Source: Desmonostoc vinosum HA7617-LM4
GTDB lineage: Bacteria; Cyanobacteriota; Cyanobacteriia; Cyanobacteriales; Nostocaceae
DNA length: 53,659 nucleotides
Direction of reading: 5' to 3'
NCBI GenBank assembly: GCA_019359515.1
Contig: JAHHHC010000043.1
Coordinates: forward strand, 1 to 53,659
Shown here: in pieces, positions 19,775 through 28,536 of the stretch
Layout of the letters: each line of letters opens with the position of its first letter
How positions within the stretch are numbered: the first letter of the stretch is position 1
Notes under the pieces: generated by a model
The model's input: the letters and a program-made list of their open reading frames with translations, nothing else
What the model was told of the DNA's origin: nothing
Database searches by the model: none
Translations under genes and position numbers: made by a program

Positions 19775-21340
19775 TCAGCATCCATCTGCATCATAATTTG
19801 CAGTTTTGCTCTTGTGATTATTATGAATCTGATTACATTTCACTTGTGATTCTAAAGCATCAATTTTACGTAAGAGTGATACTCCCCACACTACAGAAAT
19901 TACTAATTTAATAGTCATACCTAATAGCAATAGCGTTACTATTTTAGTAGTTCTTCTTTGTTGTGCCTGCCTTTTTTGTTGTTCTGCTAGTTTTGCTTCA
20001 ACTTCTTTAGCGCGTTCCGCCTCCATTGCTTTTTGCATTTCTTTTCGATTTAATTCTTCACTAGCAACTAGAAATCGGTAATCTAAGTTACTCAAGCTTT
20101 TACCATATGCCCAAGTTTGAGCATCGATTAATGCTTGTCCTCGCAATAAGCGAGACTCATCTGTTTCCTTGGAAGCTATCCACACATTAAAAGCTTGGTA
20201 ATAAGGACGAAGATAGGCTAATTGTTTCTTTACCCATTTGAGGTTAAAAACTTCTCGATAAATGCGATTTTTTACTTCCAGAAAACCCTGCTCTTTAATG
20301 ACTAAACCAGATAGCAACAGATCTATCTGTTCTCTAGTATCGTCAATTGGTAATTTGGTTCCTTGGAGAATTTGCTGATAGATTCCTAATAATCTTCCTG
20401 TAGATTCTTCATTTTTTATAATTCGATCACGAATCGTCCGTAAATGTTCTGGTTCATCTTGTGATTCCCACTTTTCAATAATGCGCGATCGCACTACACT
20501 TTCTATCCAAAATGCTTCTGTTCCCGGAAGAATTTTGAGTTTTCTACCGAGATCTTCTTGAGATAAACTTACAAGCAGCCGACATAATTTTTGTGTCAAA
20601 AAAGGTTGGCCATCTGTCCAATTTAATATTTCTTGTAAAACTTTTTGGGGTTGATTGCCGCTGATTTCTAGTCCTTGAGCTAATGGTTTAGCTTCTTCAA
20701 ATGTGAAACCATCTATTTCTATAGCTTTACCAATGTTGAATGGGGTAGCGTGATTTTTATACGCAATTAAATCTGAAGGCGCAGCAACACCAAAGATTGT
20801 AAACGCAATTCGTTGATATTCTGGAGATATTGCCCGTTGATTGTAGCAAAAACGAATTAGTCCAAAAAAGTCATCAATGGGGAAGTCAAGACTCAGAATA
20901 CTATCAATTTCATCAATAAAAATAAACAATTTTTCATCAGGAAAGCTAGGTAACAGTATTTCTGAAATAAATCGACTCAGTTTTTGCACTGAGGAGATAT
21001 CACTCTGTTCTTGCCACCATGACTTAAAGTTAACCTTTCCTAAAAGTTTAAAGCCTAGCCACAAGTCGCCAGCAACTCCTTTATACCACTGTTCCGAAGT
21101 GATATTTTCACAACCAATGTTAGTCATATCGATGGTGGCGCATCTAAAACCCTCATTTTGTAAGCGATGCTTAGTTTTAACCATCAGTGAAGATTTGCCC
21201 ATTTGCCTACAGCTAAGGACATAGCAAAATTCACCTTGCTGTAAAGCTTTGTAGAGTTCCACATCTGCAAGTCGTTCGACATAACTAGGAGCATCACTCG
21301 TTAGCGTGCCGCCAACTTGATATCGATAATAGTTATACAT
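19775..21340 (-). CDS. AAA-like ATPase with C-terminal membrane helix
   Basis: A 521-residue P-loop ATPase of the AAA-like domain family found widely in cyanobacteria. The N-terminus [20 protein letters not shown] is typical. Walker A is the unusual CRQMGKSSL (near 44-52), Walker [10 protein letters not shown] (near 138-146). After the ATPase there is a winged-helix-like region, a charged coiled coil ([21 protein letters not shown] within 430-460) and one hydrophobic helix near 465-487, so the protein may be membrane-tethered. Its 3' end lies 24 bases from that of the convergent TPR-CHAT gene. Function unknown. Confidence 0.88.
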   Translation of the reverse strand: MYNYYRYQVGGTLTSDAPSYVERLADVELYKALQQGEFCYVLSCRQMGKSSLMVKTKHRLQNEGFRCATIDMTNIGCENITSEQWYKGVAGDLWLGFKLLGKVNFKSWWQEQSDISSVQKLSRFISEILLPSFPDEKLFIFIDEIDSILSLDFPIDDFFGLIRFCYNQRAISPEYQRIAFTIFGVAAPSDLIAYKNHATPFNIGKAIEIDGFTFEEAKPLAQGLEISGNQPQKVLQEILNWTDGQPFLTQKLCRLLVSLSQEDLGRKLKILPGTEAFWIESVVRSRIIEKWESQDEPEHLRTIRDRIIKNEESTGRLLGIYQQILQGTKLPIDDTREQIDLLLSGLVIKEQGFLEVKNRIYREVFNLKWVKKQLAYLRPYYQAFNVWIASKETDESRLLRGQALIDAQTWAYGKSLSNLDYRFLVASEELNRKEMQKAMEAERAKEVEAKLAEQQKRQAQQRRTTKIVTLLLLGMTIKLVISVVWGVSLLRKIDALESQVKCNQIHNNHKSKTANYDADGC

Positions 21341-21444
21341 TTGTGAGAAGTTTTCAGCTGAAAGTTTTTTAATTGGCTCAAAATATTTTAGAAATTAAGG
21401 GAAAGTATCATAAATTAATAGGCTGAAAGTTTTGGTAATGAATA

Positions 21445-22839
21445 CTAAATTAAGTGAGAAGCAATTGCACCTCCACCAGTACGATTTGGTTTTCCCTTTT
21501 GTTGATTAAAATAAAGACGATACAACTCACAACTCACACAGGCGTGATTGCCATCTAGTTGTACTAAACCCATACTTTCTAGTTTGTAAGCTGCGATCGC
21601 ATCTAGTTCAACTTGTTCATCAACTGCAATCACTTGCTCCATAGCTAACATCAATTGTGGCTCTTTTTGTAATAAAGTCAAAAGTTCTCTCAAATGCTGA
21701 CTATAAATTCCAGATGGTGTAGAAGCTGTCTGTAATAAAGCTTCTAAATTCATTTTTCCTTGGCATAAATGATAAAGCGCAAGATTAACAAGATAGGGAT
21801 GTCCGCCAATCATCGCATGTAGGGGAGCGAGACATTGTGCCCCTTGGGAGTTTTTTGACCAATCAACTCCATAAGACTGTGCTAGATTCTGTACTTGCTT
21901 AAGAGTAAATGGTGGTAAAGTAACTGTTACCCCAACATTAAAAGGTGATTGATTGAGCTTGAGTTGAATATAAATTTCTGTGGTATGAACTACTACCAAC
22001 CGCAGCTTTTGCCAGATCTGATCTTGTTTTGCTTGTTCATGCCAAAATCGCAGCATTGGTAAAAAATCCTGGGCAATTTTGGGATGTTCAAAAACTTGAT
22101 GGACTTCGTTCAAGGCCAAAACTAGGGGGCTATCACCAACATACTGTAGTAAATATCCCTCAAAATATATTTTGCAACTCACCTTGCTGCCCATATCTAC
22201 ATCCCAAAAATCATCTAAACTGGGCATGAGGTTCAACTGTCTGCTGGCATTGACACAGAACCAGCGCAAAAATTTATCCAACGAAGCAAAAACGTCTTCA
22301 TCAGCTTCGCGAAAATCCAAATAGACGATTTGACAACCTTGCTCTTTAGCATGAGCAATCATGCGGTTGAGCAGTGAACTTTTTCCCATTTTCCTGGGTG
22401 CTTTGATCCGCAGCAAGCAACCAGGCTGCATAATCTCGTCACAGACTAGTTCTTCGAGTGGTGGACGGTTGATGTAAAGAGGAGAATCCAGCGGCACAGG
22501 GCCGCTAGGAAATTCCATCTTGCCTACCAAACTTAAATCTGGAAATACTTTTTCTAGACTGGATGCTTCTTTGGGCACTGACTCGCGTATTTCGTTGTCC
22601 TTATATTGCTGAAAAATTAAATGTAAGTTTTTTTTTGTAACTCGCTTTCCTAGAGCTTCTGAAAGATCTTGCCACAACTGAGAGCCAACTTCCTTGATGT
22701 AGTCCCTGGCATAGCCTGATTCCCTGGCCATTTCGCTATAAGTCTTGCTTAGCCACGACTGACTTAGCACAAACCGCTGAATCGAACCAAAAGGCTTGTC
22801 TTGTAAAATTTGCTCTACAGCTTCGAGAAGTTCTTCCAC
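21445..22839 (-). CDS. AAA-like ATPase with vWA-MoxR-associated N-terminal HTH
   Basis: A 464-residue protein. Residues 1-85 match the HTH-like domain seen at the N-terminus of vWA-MoxR-associated conflict-system proteins (SQSWLSKTYSEMARESGY, YIKEVGSQLWQDLSEALGK). An AAA-like ATPase follows, with Walker A APRKMGKSSL (near 146-155) and a sensor region SPLVLALNEVH. The ATPase is of the same family as the upstream-adjacent gene but diverged. Proteins with this HTH often accompany predicted defence or signalling modules. No vWA or MoxR gene is visible here. Confidence 0.85.
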   Translation of the reverse strand: MEELLEAVEQILQDKPFGSIQRFVLSQSWLSKTYSEMARESGYARDYIKEVGSQLWQDLSEALGKRVTKKNLHLIFQQYKDNEIRESVPKEASSLEKVFPDLSLVGKMEFPSGPVPLDSPLYINRPPLEELVCDEIMQPGCLLRIKAPRKMGKSSLLNRMIAHAKEQGCQIVYLDFREADEDVFASLDKFLRWFCVNASRQLNLMPSLDDFWDVDMGSKVSCKIYFEGYLLQYVGDSPLVLALNEVHQVFEHPKIAQDFLPMLRFWHEQAKQDQIWQKLRLVVVHTTEIYIQLKLNQSPFNVGVTVTLPPFTLKQVQNLAQSYGVDWSKNSQGAQCLAPLHAMIGGHPYLVNLALYHLCQGKMNLEALLQTASTPSGIYSQHLRELLTLLQKEPQLMLAMEQVIAVDEQVELDAIAAYKLESMGLVQLDGNHACVSCELYRLYFNQQKGKPNRTGGGAIASHLI

Positions 22840-23212
22840 AATTAATTAGTTTTTAATAATCAGTGTCATTACGTGTTGTTTTCTATTAAGTAATAATATA
22901 CTTCTACGGAAGTCTTTGCATAAAAAAAATAAATTCTTTGAGAGGCAACTTTTTGAGGCCGGCCATAGCCAACTACAAATGTGTAGTAATGCTGAAAAAC
23001 CTTGCCCCAAGACTAATAGAGACAATCAGTAAGTTTTGTGACCAAGACTTTTTTCAGCTATGAAAATCTTGCTCACAGGTTATATAAAATGTTTCTAAAA
23101 TCTTAGAGGTATTAATACAGAATTCCATACTCGGCTACGCTCAGTAACCATACTTTATTCTGTAATTATACTATGTCCGCTTCAGCAAGCTAGCAAAAGC
23201 GTCTTTTATTCT
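22840..23212. other. Gene-free intergenic region
   Basis: No gene recognised in these 370 bases. It lies between the start of the vMAP-type ATPase gene and the end of the broken kinase and probably holds the ATPase promoter. Confidence 0.5.
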
Positions 23213-24127
23213 TCATGCAATAGGTACTAGAACTGGGATAGTGAAGTAAAATTTGCTACCTTGGTCTTTACCCAAAGACTCAGCCCAAATTTTTCCTCCT
23301 AGCCCATCGATAATTCGACGACAAATCGCCAAACCCAGTCCAGTTCCACCTACAGTACGCTGTAGAAATTCTTCTTCTTGGTAAAAACGCTCAAAAATAG
23401 CTTCTAGTTGATTTGGTTCAATGCCTCGACCTGTATCCGCGATCGTGATTTTTAACATAGAAGTTTTCTGAGAATTCCCCAAAGCAGAATTTAAGAGGCT
23501 GGCTTGAATTGTAACTTGTCCACTTTCGTCTGTAAATTTACAGGCATTATCAAGTAGCTTGGTTAAAACTTCGATTAGTCCTTCTCCGTCTACCTGAATT
23601 AAGGGTAAATGGTGTGGTAATTCTATGATAATTATAGCTATTAAGTTACTCTGGGTACGCTCCAAGTTTACTAGCTGGCGGTTGAGAATTTCTAGGTTGG
23701 TGTAAGCTTGTGCCTGCATCAATGCTACTCCGGCTTGTGTGGCGATCGCTTCGACTAAAATTAGATCATCTTCTGACCATATATAAACCTCTGGTTGGTG
23801 TATTTCCAACATTCCTAACCAAGTATCTTGATAACTGATTGGCACCAACAAGCAGTCACGAATCTGCCAATGTGTCAATTGCGCTTTTAAATCTGGATAG
23901 AATTGCAAGCCTAAGTCTTGGTTAATATCAGCAATAACTATAGTTTTCGATCTATTTTCGCCACTAGTTCGACTTTGAGCTAGGGTAGTTTGAAATAATG
24001 GGTGAGTTGCCAACGACCAAATTTCTCCCTTTAAGGAAGGTAATCTAGTTGTTGTTGACTCATAGACAACTGGCTGACTTTCGCTACTCGGCTGATGATA
24101 AAGCAGACAACGACAATGACTAACCAC
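23213..24127 (-). pseudogene. Histidine kinase remnant (GAF + HATPase), phospho-acceptor domain deleted
   Basis: The frame begins at a GTG that lies inside a CRISPR repeat, and recognisable kinase sequence starts right after the repeat ends, so the true N-terminus is lost. A GAF domain (about 20-145) leads to NLERTQSNLIAI, where the HisKA domain should begin with SHELRTP. Instead the sequence jumps to IIIELPHHLPLIQVDGEG and on into HATPase_c ([28 protein letters not shown]). About 70 residues with the phospho-acceptor His are missing. Without its N-terminus and His the protein cannot be a normal kinase, though the ATPase could be made. Confidence 0.8.
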
Positions 24128-24288
24128 TTCCCCTAACGGGGATGGAAACTTTCATGATCGTTAGACATCTTAATTACCTCTTCAAAACTTTACCTAACCA
24201 CTTCCCCTAACGGGGATGGAAACCAAGGGTTCGTTGCATGTCAAGTACATCCTGGACTTTACCTAACCACTTCCTCTAAGGGGGATGG
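24120..24288 (+). CRISPR. CRISPR array remnant, three repeats and two spacers
   Basis: Repeat 2 (24188-24223) is 36 bp: CTTTACCTAACCACTTCCCC followed by TAACGGGGATGGAAAC. Repeat 1 (24120-24149) lacks the first six bases; repeat 3 (24257-24288) is degenerate and lacks AAAC. Spacers are 38 and 33 bp. The repeat contains a CCCC/GGGG stem and ends in GATGGAAAC, a common 5'-handle form in cyanobacterial arrays. A degenerate last repeat on the right fits a plus-strand array whose leader was lost on the left, where a kinase fragment now joins. No cas genes are in the window. Confidence 0.82.
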
Positions 24289-24420
24289 GTGCGACTATCA
24301 GTCGCTCACAAGAGTGAGTAACTTTGAACTACTCCAGGCTAATGTCTGAGCCTGTACCTAGGCTGTTGACTTTGTTGGTTTTTAGGCGATTTTGCGGAAA
24401 ATTATTCGTGTTCTTTTTTG

Positions 24421-24459
24421 TTTGTGGAAAAACGGCTGTTCCAGCCGTTTTTCCACAAA
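24421..24459. repeat. Perfect 18-bp inverted repeat within the intron
   Basis: TTTGTGGAAAAACGGCTG, then TTC, then CAGCCGTTTTTCCACAAA. It sits within a larger region closed by TGTTGACT (24364-24371) and AGTCAACA (24463-24470), so it may be a subdomain of intron domain I or a small insertion in it. Confidence 0.8.
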
Positions 24460-24964
24460 AATAGTCAACACACTTTCTGCATGAACCCTTATGGGCAAAA
24501 GAGTACAAAGTTTACAGCCTAGCCTGTACCTGCCTGAAGGGGCATTGTGGGTAACTACGATGTCTCAGAGCTAGAGGGAAACGCGTAAAATCTACGAGCC
24601 GAAACGTGGACGCAGCGCCAAGGTAAAACCATTCATGGGTTAACGAGAGTGAACCTTTGCAGAGGCATCGGGAAGCGGAATGACTGAAAACGGCTGATAC
24701 AGTAAATGGGGTTAGATATTGCGCCCTGTCCTCGGAATATAAGACATCAAATAACCCCCGGTGTATAAAAGGAACCCAGAATGGTTGTATCTCTTGTGTG
24801 TGAGATGAAGGAACCCCAACGGAGTCTTACAGCTAGAAACGATGCTGTAAGTAGAAATTGAAATATTCAGTTTGAATCCCCCGGTGGGTATAAGACGCTG
24901 CAAGAAGCGAAAGCTGCCATACCCAACGGTAAACAGGAAATCATAACTGGGCAGATAGGTCAAA

Positions 24965-25476
24965 ATGACTAACCCGAAAGGATGCCGACGTGCAATGAGT
25001 GAATCCCTTGACTTCGATGCAACAAGGAACCGAACTTTTTCGGGAAAAGTTATGATGCAATCAAAAATTGTGAACGTAACCGAAAGGACTACCGACTGGA
25101 ATAGCGTCAACTGGAAAAGCGCCAACCGAGTAGTCAGGAGACTTAGACAAAGAATTTTCAATGCTACCAAAGACGGTGACACCAAGAGGGTTCGCAACCT
25201 TCAAAAACTACTAATAGAAACTGGTGTACCTCAAGGGGGAATTATTTCTCCTTTGCTTGCAAATATTGCTTTGCATGACAAAAACACCATAAAATTCCTC
25301 GTTCTAAGGGTGGCTTGGATAGTTACGCTAATTTAGAATTGATGCATTACTACTGTCACCAACAACTACACTCAGTAGGGCGACAGTCTGAAGGCGAGGT
25401 ATTTGTGCTAAATTGTCAAGAATCGATACCTCTAGTAGGGCGAGAGTCTGAAAGTGAGGTATTAAGTCTTTGGTAA
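24965..25476 (+). pseudogene. Group II intron-encoded reverse transcriptase, internally deleted
   Basis: The N-terminal part (TTDWNSVNWKSANRVVRRLR, RIFNATKDGDTKRVRNLQKL) is typical of bacterial group II intron proteins. The sequence then skips most of the polymerase core to IETGVPQGGIISPLLANIAL (RT block 4), then loses the frame. IPRSKGGLDSYANLELMHYY, typical of the C-terminal HNH endonuclease, is found in another frame near 25296, ending at 25476. The catalytic YADD motif is absent. The protein is therefore inactive. Confidence 0.85.
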
Positions 25477-25492
25477 GCGTTAGGATTTGCTA

Positions 25493-25561
25493 AAGCCGGA
25501 TGCTTGGTAACTTGCTTGTCCGGTTTGTCGGGGGGAAAGGGGTAGTGATATCCCCGCCCCA
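25493..25561 (+). other. Group II intron domains V and VI (inferred)
   Basis: AAGCCGGA (25493-25500) pairs with TCCGGTTT (25519-25526), giving the expected small domain V hairpin containing GCCGGATGC. A GGGG/CCCC double stem at about 25530-25560 follows and would be domain VI. Their spacing from the inferred 3' end is normal for these introns. Confidence 0.6.
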
Positions 25562-25668
25562 CCCATTAAACCAAAGATTCAGTGCATTAGCCAATAAATA
25601 GGGTGTGTCTTCGTAATCATCCTAAATAAACCCTGCAAGATTCTTGTTACTCATGCAGGTCTCGAAAC

Positions 25669-26352
25669 TTACAGCATACCCAGATTCTCCAACAGCTCTA
25701 TGCCTTGAATATCCGGTGGTTTTATCGGATCTTTAGAGCCAGGAAGAGGAATCTCAAAATCAAGCCGAGTGACTCGCTGGATCGAACCATTGGGTGCTTT
25801 GACAAAGATTTCGTATGAGATTTCTTTCAGCAAAAATTCCTGATCCTTGCGGCGGAGTAGTTGACTTTTGTTAGTCGCTGGCTTGTTGAGCAAGTCCCTT
25901 GGTGCGTAGCTGCGGGCCTTAGCCTTGACAATCAGTTCGCCGCCCGCCGCCCGAATTCTGGTTGCCGAATCTCTAATCGTCGTTTCCAGGTTGAGATTTT
26001 GCCAGATGCGGTTAAATTCTTGGGGGGCATACATGATGCCTGCTCTAGCTTCATCGCCAAAGCCATGCCCCCACAGATGAGCGCGATCGTAGTCTTCTAA
26101 GCTGATGTCTTTTACTGCTTTTTGAGACGGTGGTTTGAGCTTTTGACTGAAATCTCGCTCTTCATATTTCAAGCCAGCTTCTTTAAACTTCTGACGATCT
26201 CGCAGCGGCGCGATGGATTCCTCGATTTTGCCAGCCAGTTCGATCTCAACTGAGCCATCGGCGAACTCAATGCCTCGACCTTCTAGCACACCACCTGTAC
26301 GACGAGTATCTGTCGGTATCTCAAATACCTTAGCTTTCACCAAATCCAACAA
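25669..26352 (-). pseudogene. C-terminal fragment resembling a polymorphic-toxin domain
   Basis: A 227-residue frame with only a TTG start and a stop 15 bases upstream, so the N-terminus appears cut off. The core has DRAHLWGHGFGDEARAGIMY followed by APQEFNRIWQN, which I associate, from memory, with polymorphic toxin (type 4-like) C-terminal domains carried by large secreted proteins. A conserved His and acidic residues could be catalytic but I cannot assign a mechanism. It directly follows a HicB-like antitoxin gene whose expected partner is reduced to a stub. It is either a broken toxin or an accidental fusion. Confidence 0.5.
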
Positions 26353-26368
26353 AAACGTAAATTGTCAT
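26330..26368 (-). pseudogene. 12-codon stub overlapping the HicB-like antitoxin stop
   Basis: The antitoxin stop overlaps a new ATG (TGATG). The frame reads MTIYVF and then VGFGES and a stop. MTIYVLD-type starts with such an overlap are typical of PIN-domain toxins following small antitoxins, so I infer that a toxin gene was cut here by the rearrangement that brought in the 25669-26352 fragment. Confidence 0.4.
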
Positions 26369-26676
26369 CACTCATCTGTCAAAGCATTAGATTCTTGACG
26401 AATTAAACCTAACTTATCCATAAAATCATCAAAAGTTGGGTCATCTGCAAGTATTCCCGCATACTTCATCTGTGGCAAATTTTCACTTTTTTCTACTTCT
26501 GAATTTACTTCTATCGAGACGAATTTCCCTCTCTTCAGTTGTGCTTCAAGGGCAGATTTGGCATTTAATATTGCTTCAGCTTCCGTTGTGCCTTCAACAG
26601 TTAAATTCGGCATTCCTACAATCGACGCAATAAAGTGATGCTCATCTTGACTGCGAACAAAAATTTGATAACGCAT
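26368..26676 (-). CDS. HicB-like antitoxin
   Basis: The start at 26676 (MRYQIFVRSQDE) is preceded by GGAG at a good distance; a longer frame from 26721 is less likely. The protein is about 102 residues and has the HicB-type alpha/beta fold pattern: FIASIVGMPNLTVEGTTEAE followed by AILNAKSALEAQLKRGKFVS. The C-terminal half is acidic and has no obvious DNA-binding domain. It was probably the first gene of a toxin-antitoxin pair; the downstream partner seems to be lost, leaving an orphan antitoxin. Confidence 0.7.
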   Translation of the reverse strand: MRYQIFVRSQDEHHFIASIVGMPNLTVEGTTEAEAILNAKSALEAQLKRGKFVSIEVNSEVEKSENLPQMKYAGILADDPTFDDFMDKLGLIRQESNALTDE

Positions 26677-26774
26677 AAAATTTATCTCCACATAAAAATA
26701 AATTTTACTCGTTTTAATCACGATTAATTAACTCGAAGCAGCATTCTCTTGTGAAAACACAGGCGCTTCCACTT

Positions 26775-27155
26775 CTACAACAGCAGAGCGCACATTCGCT
26801 TTTCCCCGTTATCTGCTGCGCCAACAGTTGTTTTGCCAACCATAAGCGAACTGGAATACACCTGACTGAGGCGATCGCAGATCATCTGCATCTGCTCACA
26901 CTCGGCAGGTAGGTATTCACATGACTTCAGGTGCTGCAAGCCAACAGTATACTCTCCATTCCAGGTTCTCACTGTACAGCTGAACTCGTTTACTTGGCTG
27001 ACAATCGCCCAACATCCGCCTTTACCTCTAAGTTCCGGGTTATCCTTGGCTATGATTTGGCATACTTCCCCCAGTTGGTAGGTATTGGGTACTTGCGTTC
27101 GCTCTATAATGCGCTGCACAACATCTTTGACGATTCTACCGACCAGTCCGCTCAC
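26775..27155 (-). CDS. Hypothetical protein, possibly truncated
   Basis: A 126-residue frame from GTG with a stop immediately before it. I do not recognise a named family. The centre (LGEVCQIIAKDNPELRGKGG, CTVRTWNGEYTVGLQHLKSC) looks like a small beta-barrel of a type I associate with cyanobacterial plasmid or phage proteins. The C-terminal tail (NGEKRMCALLL) looks unrelated. It is divergent from the 79-residue gene at 27176 and lies among truncated genes, so it may itself be a fragment. Confidence 0.45.
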   Translation of the reverse strand: MSGLVGRIVKDVVQRIIERTQVPNTYQLGEVCQIIAKDNPELRGKGGCWAIVSQVNEFSCTVRTWNGEYTVGLQHLKSCEYLPAECEQMQMICDRLSQVYSSSLMVGKTTVGAADNGEKRMCALLL

Positions 27156-27175
27156 TCAAACGGGACACACAGCTT

Positions 27176-27415
27176 ATGATTACTCAAATGATGGTTCAAC
27201 CCTCATTCTGGGTAGAATCTGGAATCAAACTCAGTCAAGTTAGAAACATATATTTGTTTAAATTTACTGAAGAATTACAGTCTAGACTGGAAGAATTGTC
27301 TCTTAAAAACAAGGCAGGATTGCTAACAACAGAAGAAGATGCTGAATTAGCAGGCATATTGGAACTTGATAGAATTTTTACCTTGCTCAATGCCAAAATT
27401 ATTTCTGAATCATGA
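27176..27415 (+). CDS. Small conserved-type protein preceding an HNH gene
   Basis: A 79-residue protein, mostly helical and acidic (FTEELQSRLEELSLKNKAG, LTTEEDAELAGILELDRIFT). I recall similar small proteins encoded directly before HNH endonucleases in Nostoc relatives, and here the stop overlaps an HNH-like start (ATGA at 27412-27415). It may be a regulatory or antitoxin-like partner, but no function is established from the sequence. Confidence 0.6.
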   Translation: MITQMMVQPSFWVESGIKLSQVRNIYLFKFTEELQSRLEELSLKNKAGLLTTEEDAELAGILELDRIFTLLNAKIISES

Positions 27416-27549
27416 CGGTTAATGATATCACCAAAAAATTAGTTAGACAAAGAGCTAAATTTCTGTGTGAATACGCAAGGAAAACCGAATACTCAGCGGG
27501 TAAAGGATGCTGGAGAAAGCAAACGCTCAGGGTAATGCCTGGGATATGA
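27412..27549 (+). pseudogene. HNH endonuclease, truncated after about 21 codons
   Basis: MTVNDITKKLVRQRAKFLCE is the usual start of a small cyanobacterial HNH endonuclease, whose next residues should be CEYCHSPE and then the HNH core. Here homology ends at CEYA (about 27474) and unrelated sequence leads to a stop. The catalytic domain is missing. A reverse-transcriptase fragment follows closely, suggesting a mobile element caused the break. Confidence 0.7.
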
Positions 27550-27559
27550 ACAAAAAGAA

Positions 27560-27757
27560 GCTACCCCCTGGCAAGTAAAACCTGTCAAACGGGTGTATAT
27601 TCCCAAAGCCAACGGCAACAAAAGACCGTTAGGCATCCCAGTCATTAAAGACCGGGTGCTACAAGCGGTGGTCAAAAATGCCCTAGAACCAAGTTGGGAG
27701 GCGCGATTTGAGTCTCGCAGCTATGGTTTTCGCCCAGGAGTGCGATTCGTTGGGTAG
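27560..27757 (+). pseudogene. Reverse transcriptase fragment (second group II intron)
   Basis: The frame [20 protein letters not shown], then [20 protein letters not shown], then [11 protein letters not shown], is RT blocks 0-2 of a bacterial group II intron protein. There is no start codon in context and the frame stops soon after the GFRPG motif. It is a different intron copy from the one at 24289-25567, because that copy lacks this part and their flanks differ. Confidence 0.85.
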
Positions 27758-28077
27758 AAACTAACCCTGAAATGGGAAGAGGATTACCCGCAAGATACAA
27801 CAAAACCTTGACCTCTTAATTTATAGTACTTTTGAACTAAATATCTCTTCAGAGCAATCAAGGATGCGATCGCCCTGGGGTCTTGTCGGCGTTCGCTCTT
27901 ATAAAATAAATTAGCGATCGCGATTTTCTCTTCTTCGAGTCTCTGAGGATAAAAAAGATGAATAAATCTCAAGAAAAGATAAATTTTTGTCAATTATTTT
28001 TGAGTAAATTTTAATAGTTAATCGTTCTTAAGTATGTTTTTAAGTAGTACTTTCTTTGCAGGCTGAATCGATATCCG
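27758..28077. other. No confident gene; HIP1-containing sequence
   Basis: A 69-codon minus-strand frame (27784-27993) is open here, but much of it is built on HIP1 copies and it resembles nothing I know. I regard this interval as debris between the RT fragment and the IS fragment. Confidence 0.4.
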
Positions 28078-28428
28078 ATGTTACGTAAAAAATCTGAATT
28101 TGATAAAGAATTTAGTATTTTAATTCAATTAATAGGAGAGATGGATGATTTGATTTTTAAATTTGAATCTCATACAGATATAATATGTCGAGGTAAAATC
28201 AATGTAGATGTGGAGTTTGGACATAAAGTTTGGTTAGATGAAGTTGACGGTGGAATTGTAAGCAATTATCGAATTTTAAAGGGTAATCCTCACGATACTC
28301 AACAATTAATCCCAAGTCTTGCCCAACATCTAGAAAATTTTGGTTCATCGCCAAAAGTCGTGACTACAGACAGAAACAAAGTTTTATATCTGATTTTTTC
28401 GGCAGTTTCGCACCGGGAACTAGTCTAA
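28078..28428 (+). pseudogene. ISNCY-type transposase fragment
   Basis: DVEFGHKVWLDEVDGGIVSN followed by YRILKGNPHDTQQLIPSLAQ and SSPKVVTTDR matches the catalytic core of ISNCY-type transposases, whose acidic residues lie in this stretch. Homology stops around 28372, after which the frame continues with unrelated residues. The N-terminal half is also missing, so this is an inactive remnant. Confidence 0.75.
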
Positions 28429-28536
28429 ACTCCAGAATGCTCATGACAATAGCTAATTTGCTAAAGGTTTTAATCCAAACTTGTCACCCGTTAGGAATGA
28501 TCTATAATAATATTTGCTATTGGCACAAGGTAATAA

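Larger units (their letters stand above)
24289..25567 (+). mobile_element. Degenerate group II intron, apparently inside a CRISPR repeat
   Basis: The element starts with GTGCGAC, the group II intron 5' consensus, directly after the truncated third CRISPR repeat. It carries domain I-like structured RNA, a deleted reverse transcriptase frame, and near the end a domain V-like hairpin and a domain VI-like stem. The missing AAAC of the CRISPR repeat is found at 25568-25571, just after the inferred 3' end, though a boundary at 25566 would fit the usual final AT better. Since the encoded protein is broken, the intron could only move with help from elsewhere. Confidence 0.72.

Noticed and set aside
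24712-25197. 161-codon minus-strand frame opposite the group II intron
   Set aside because: The plus strand has clear intron RNA and reverse-transcriptase motifs; the minus frame shows none.
24289-25567. Retron or diversity-generating element instead of group II intron
   Set aside because: The GTGCGAC start, domain V-like hairpin and HNH-type end fit a group II intron; no template-repeat/variable-repeat pair with A-specific changes was found.
27784-27993. 69-codon minus-strand frame, considered as a small gene
   Set aside because: No recognisable family or ribosome-binding site, and much of it spans HIP1 copies that create open frames by themselves.
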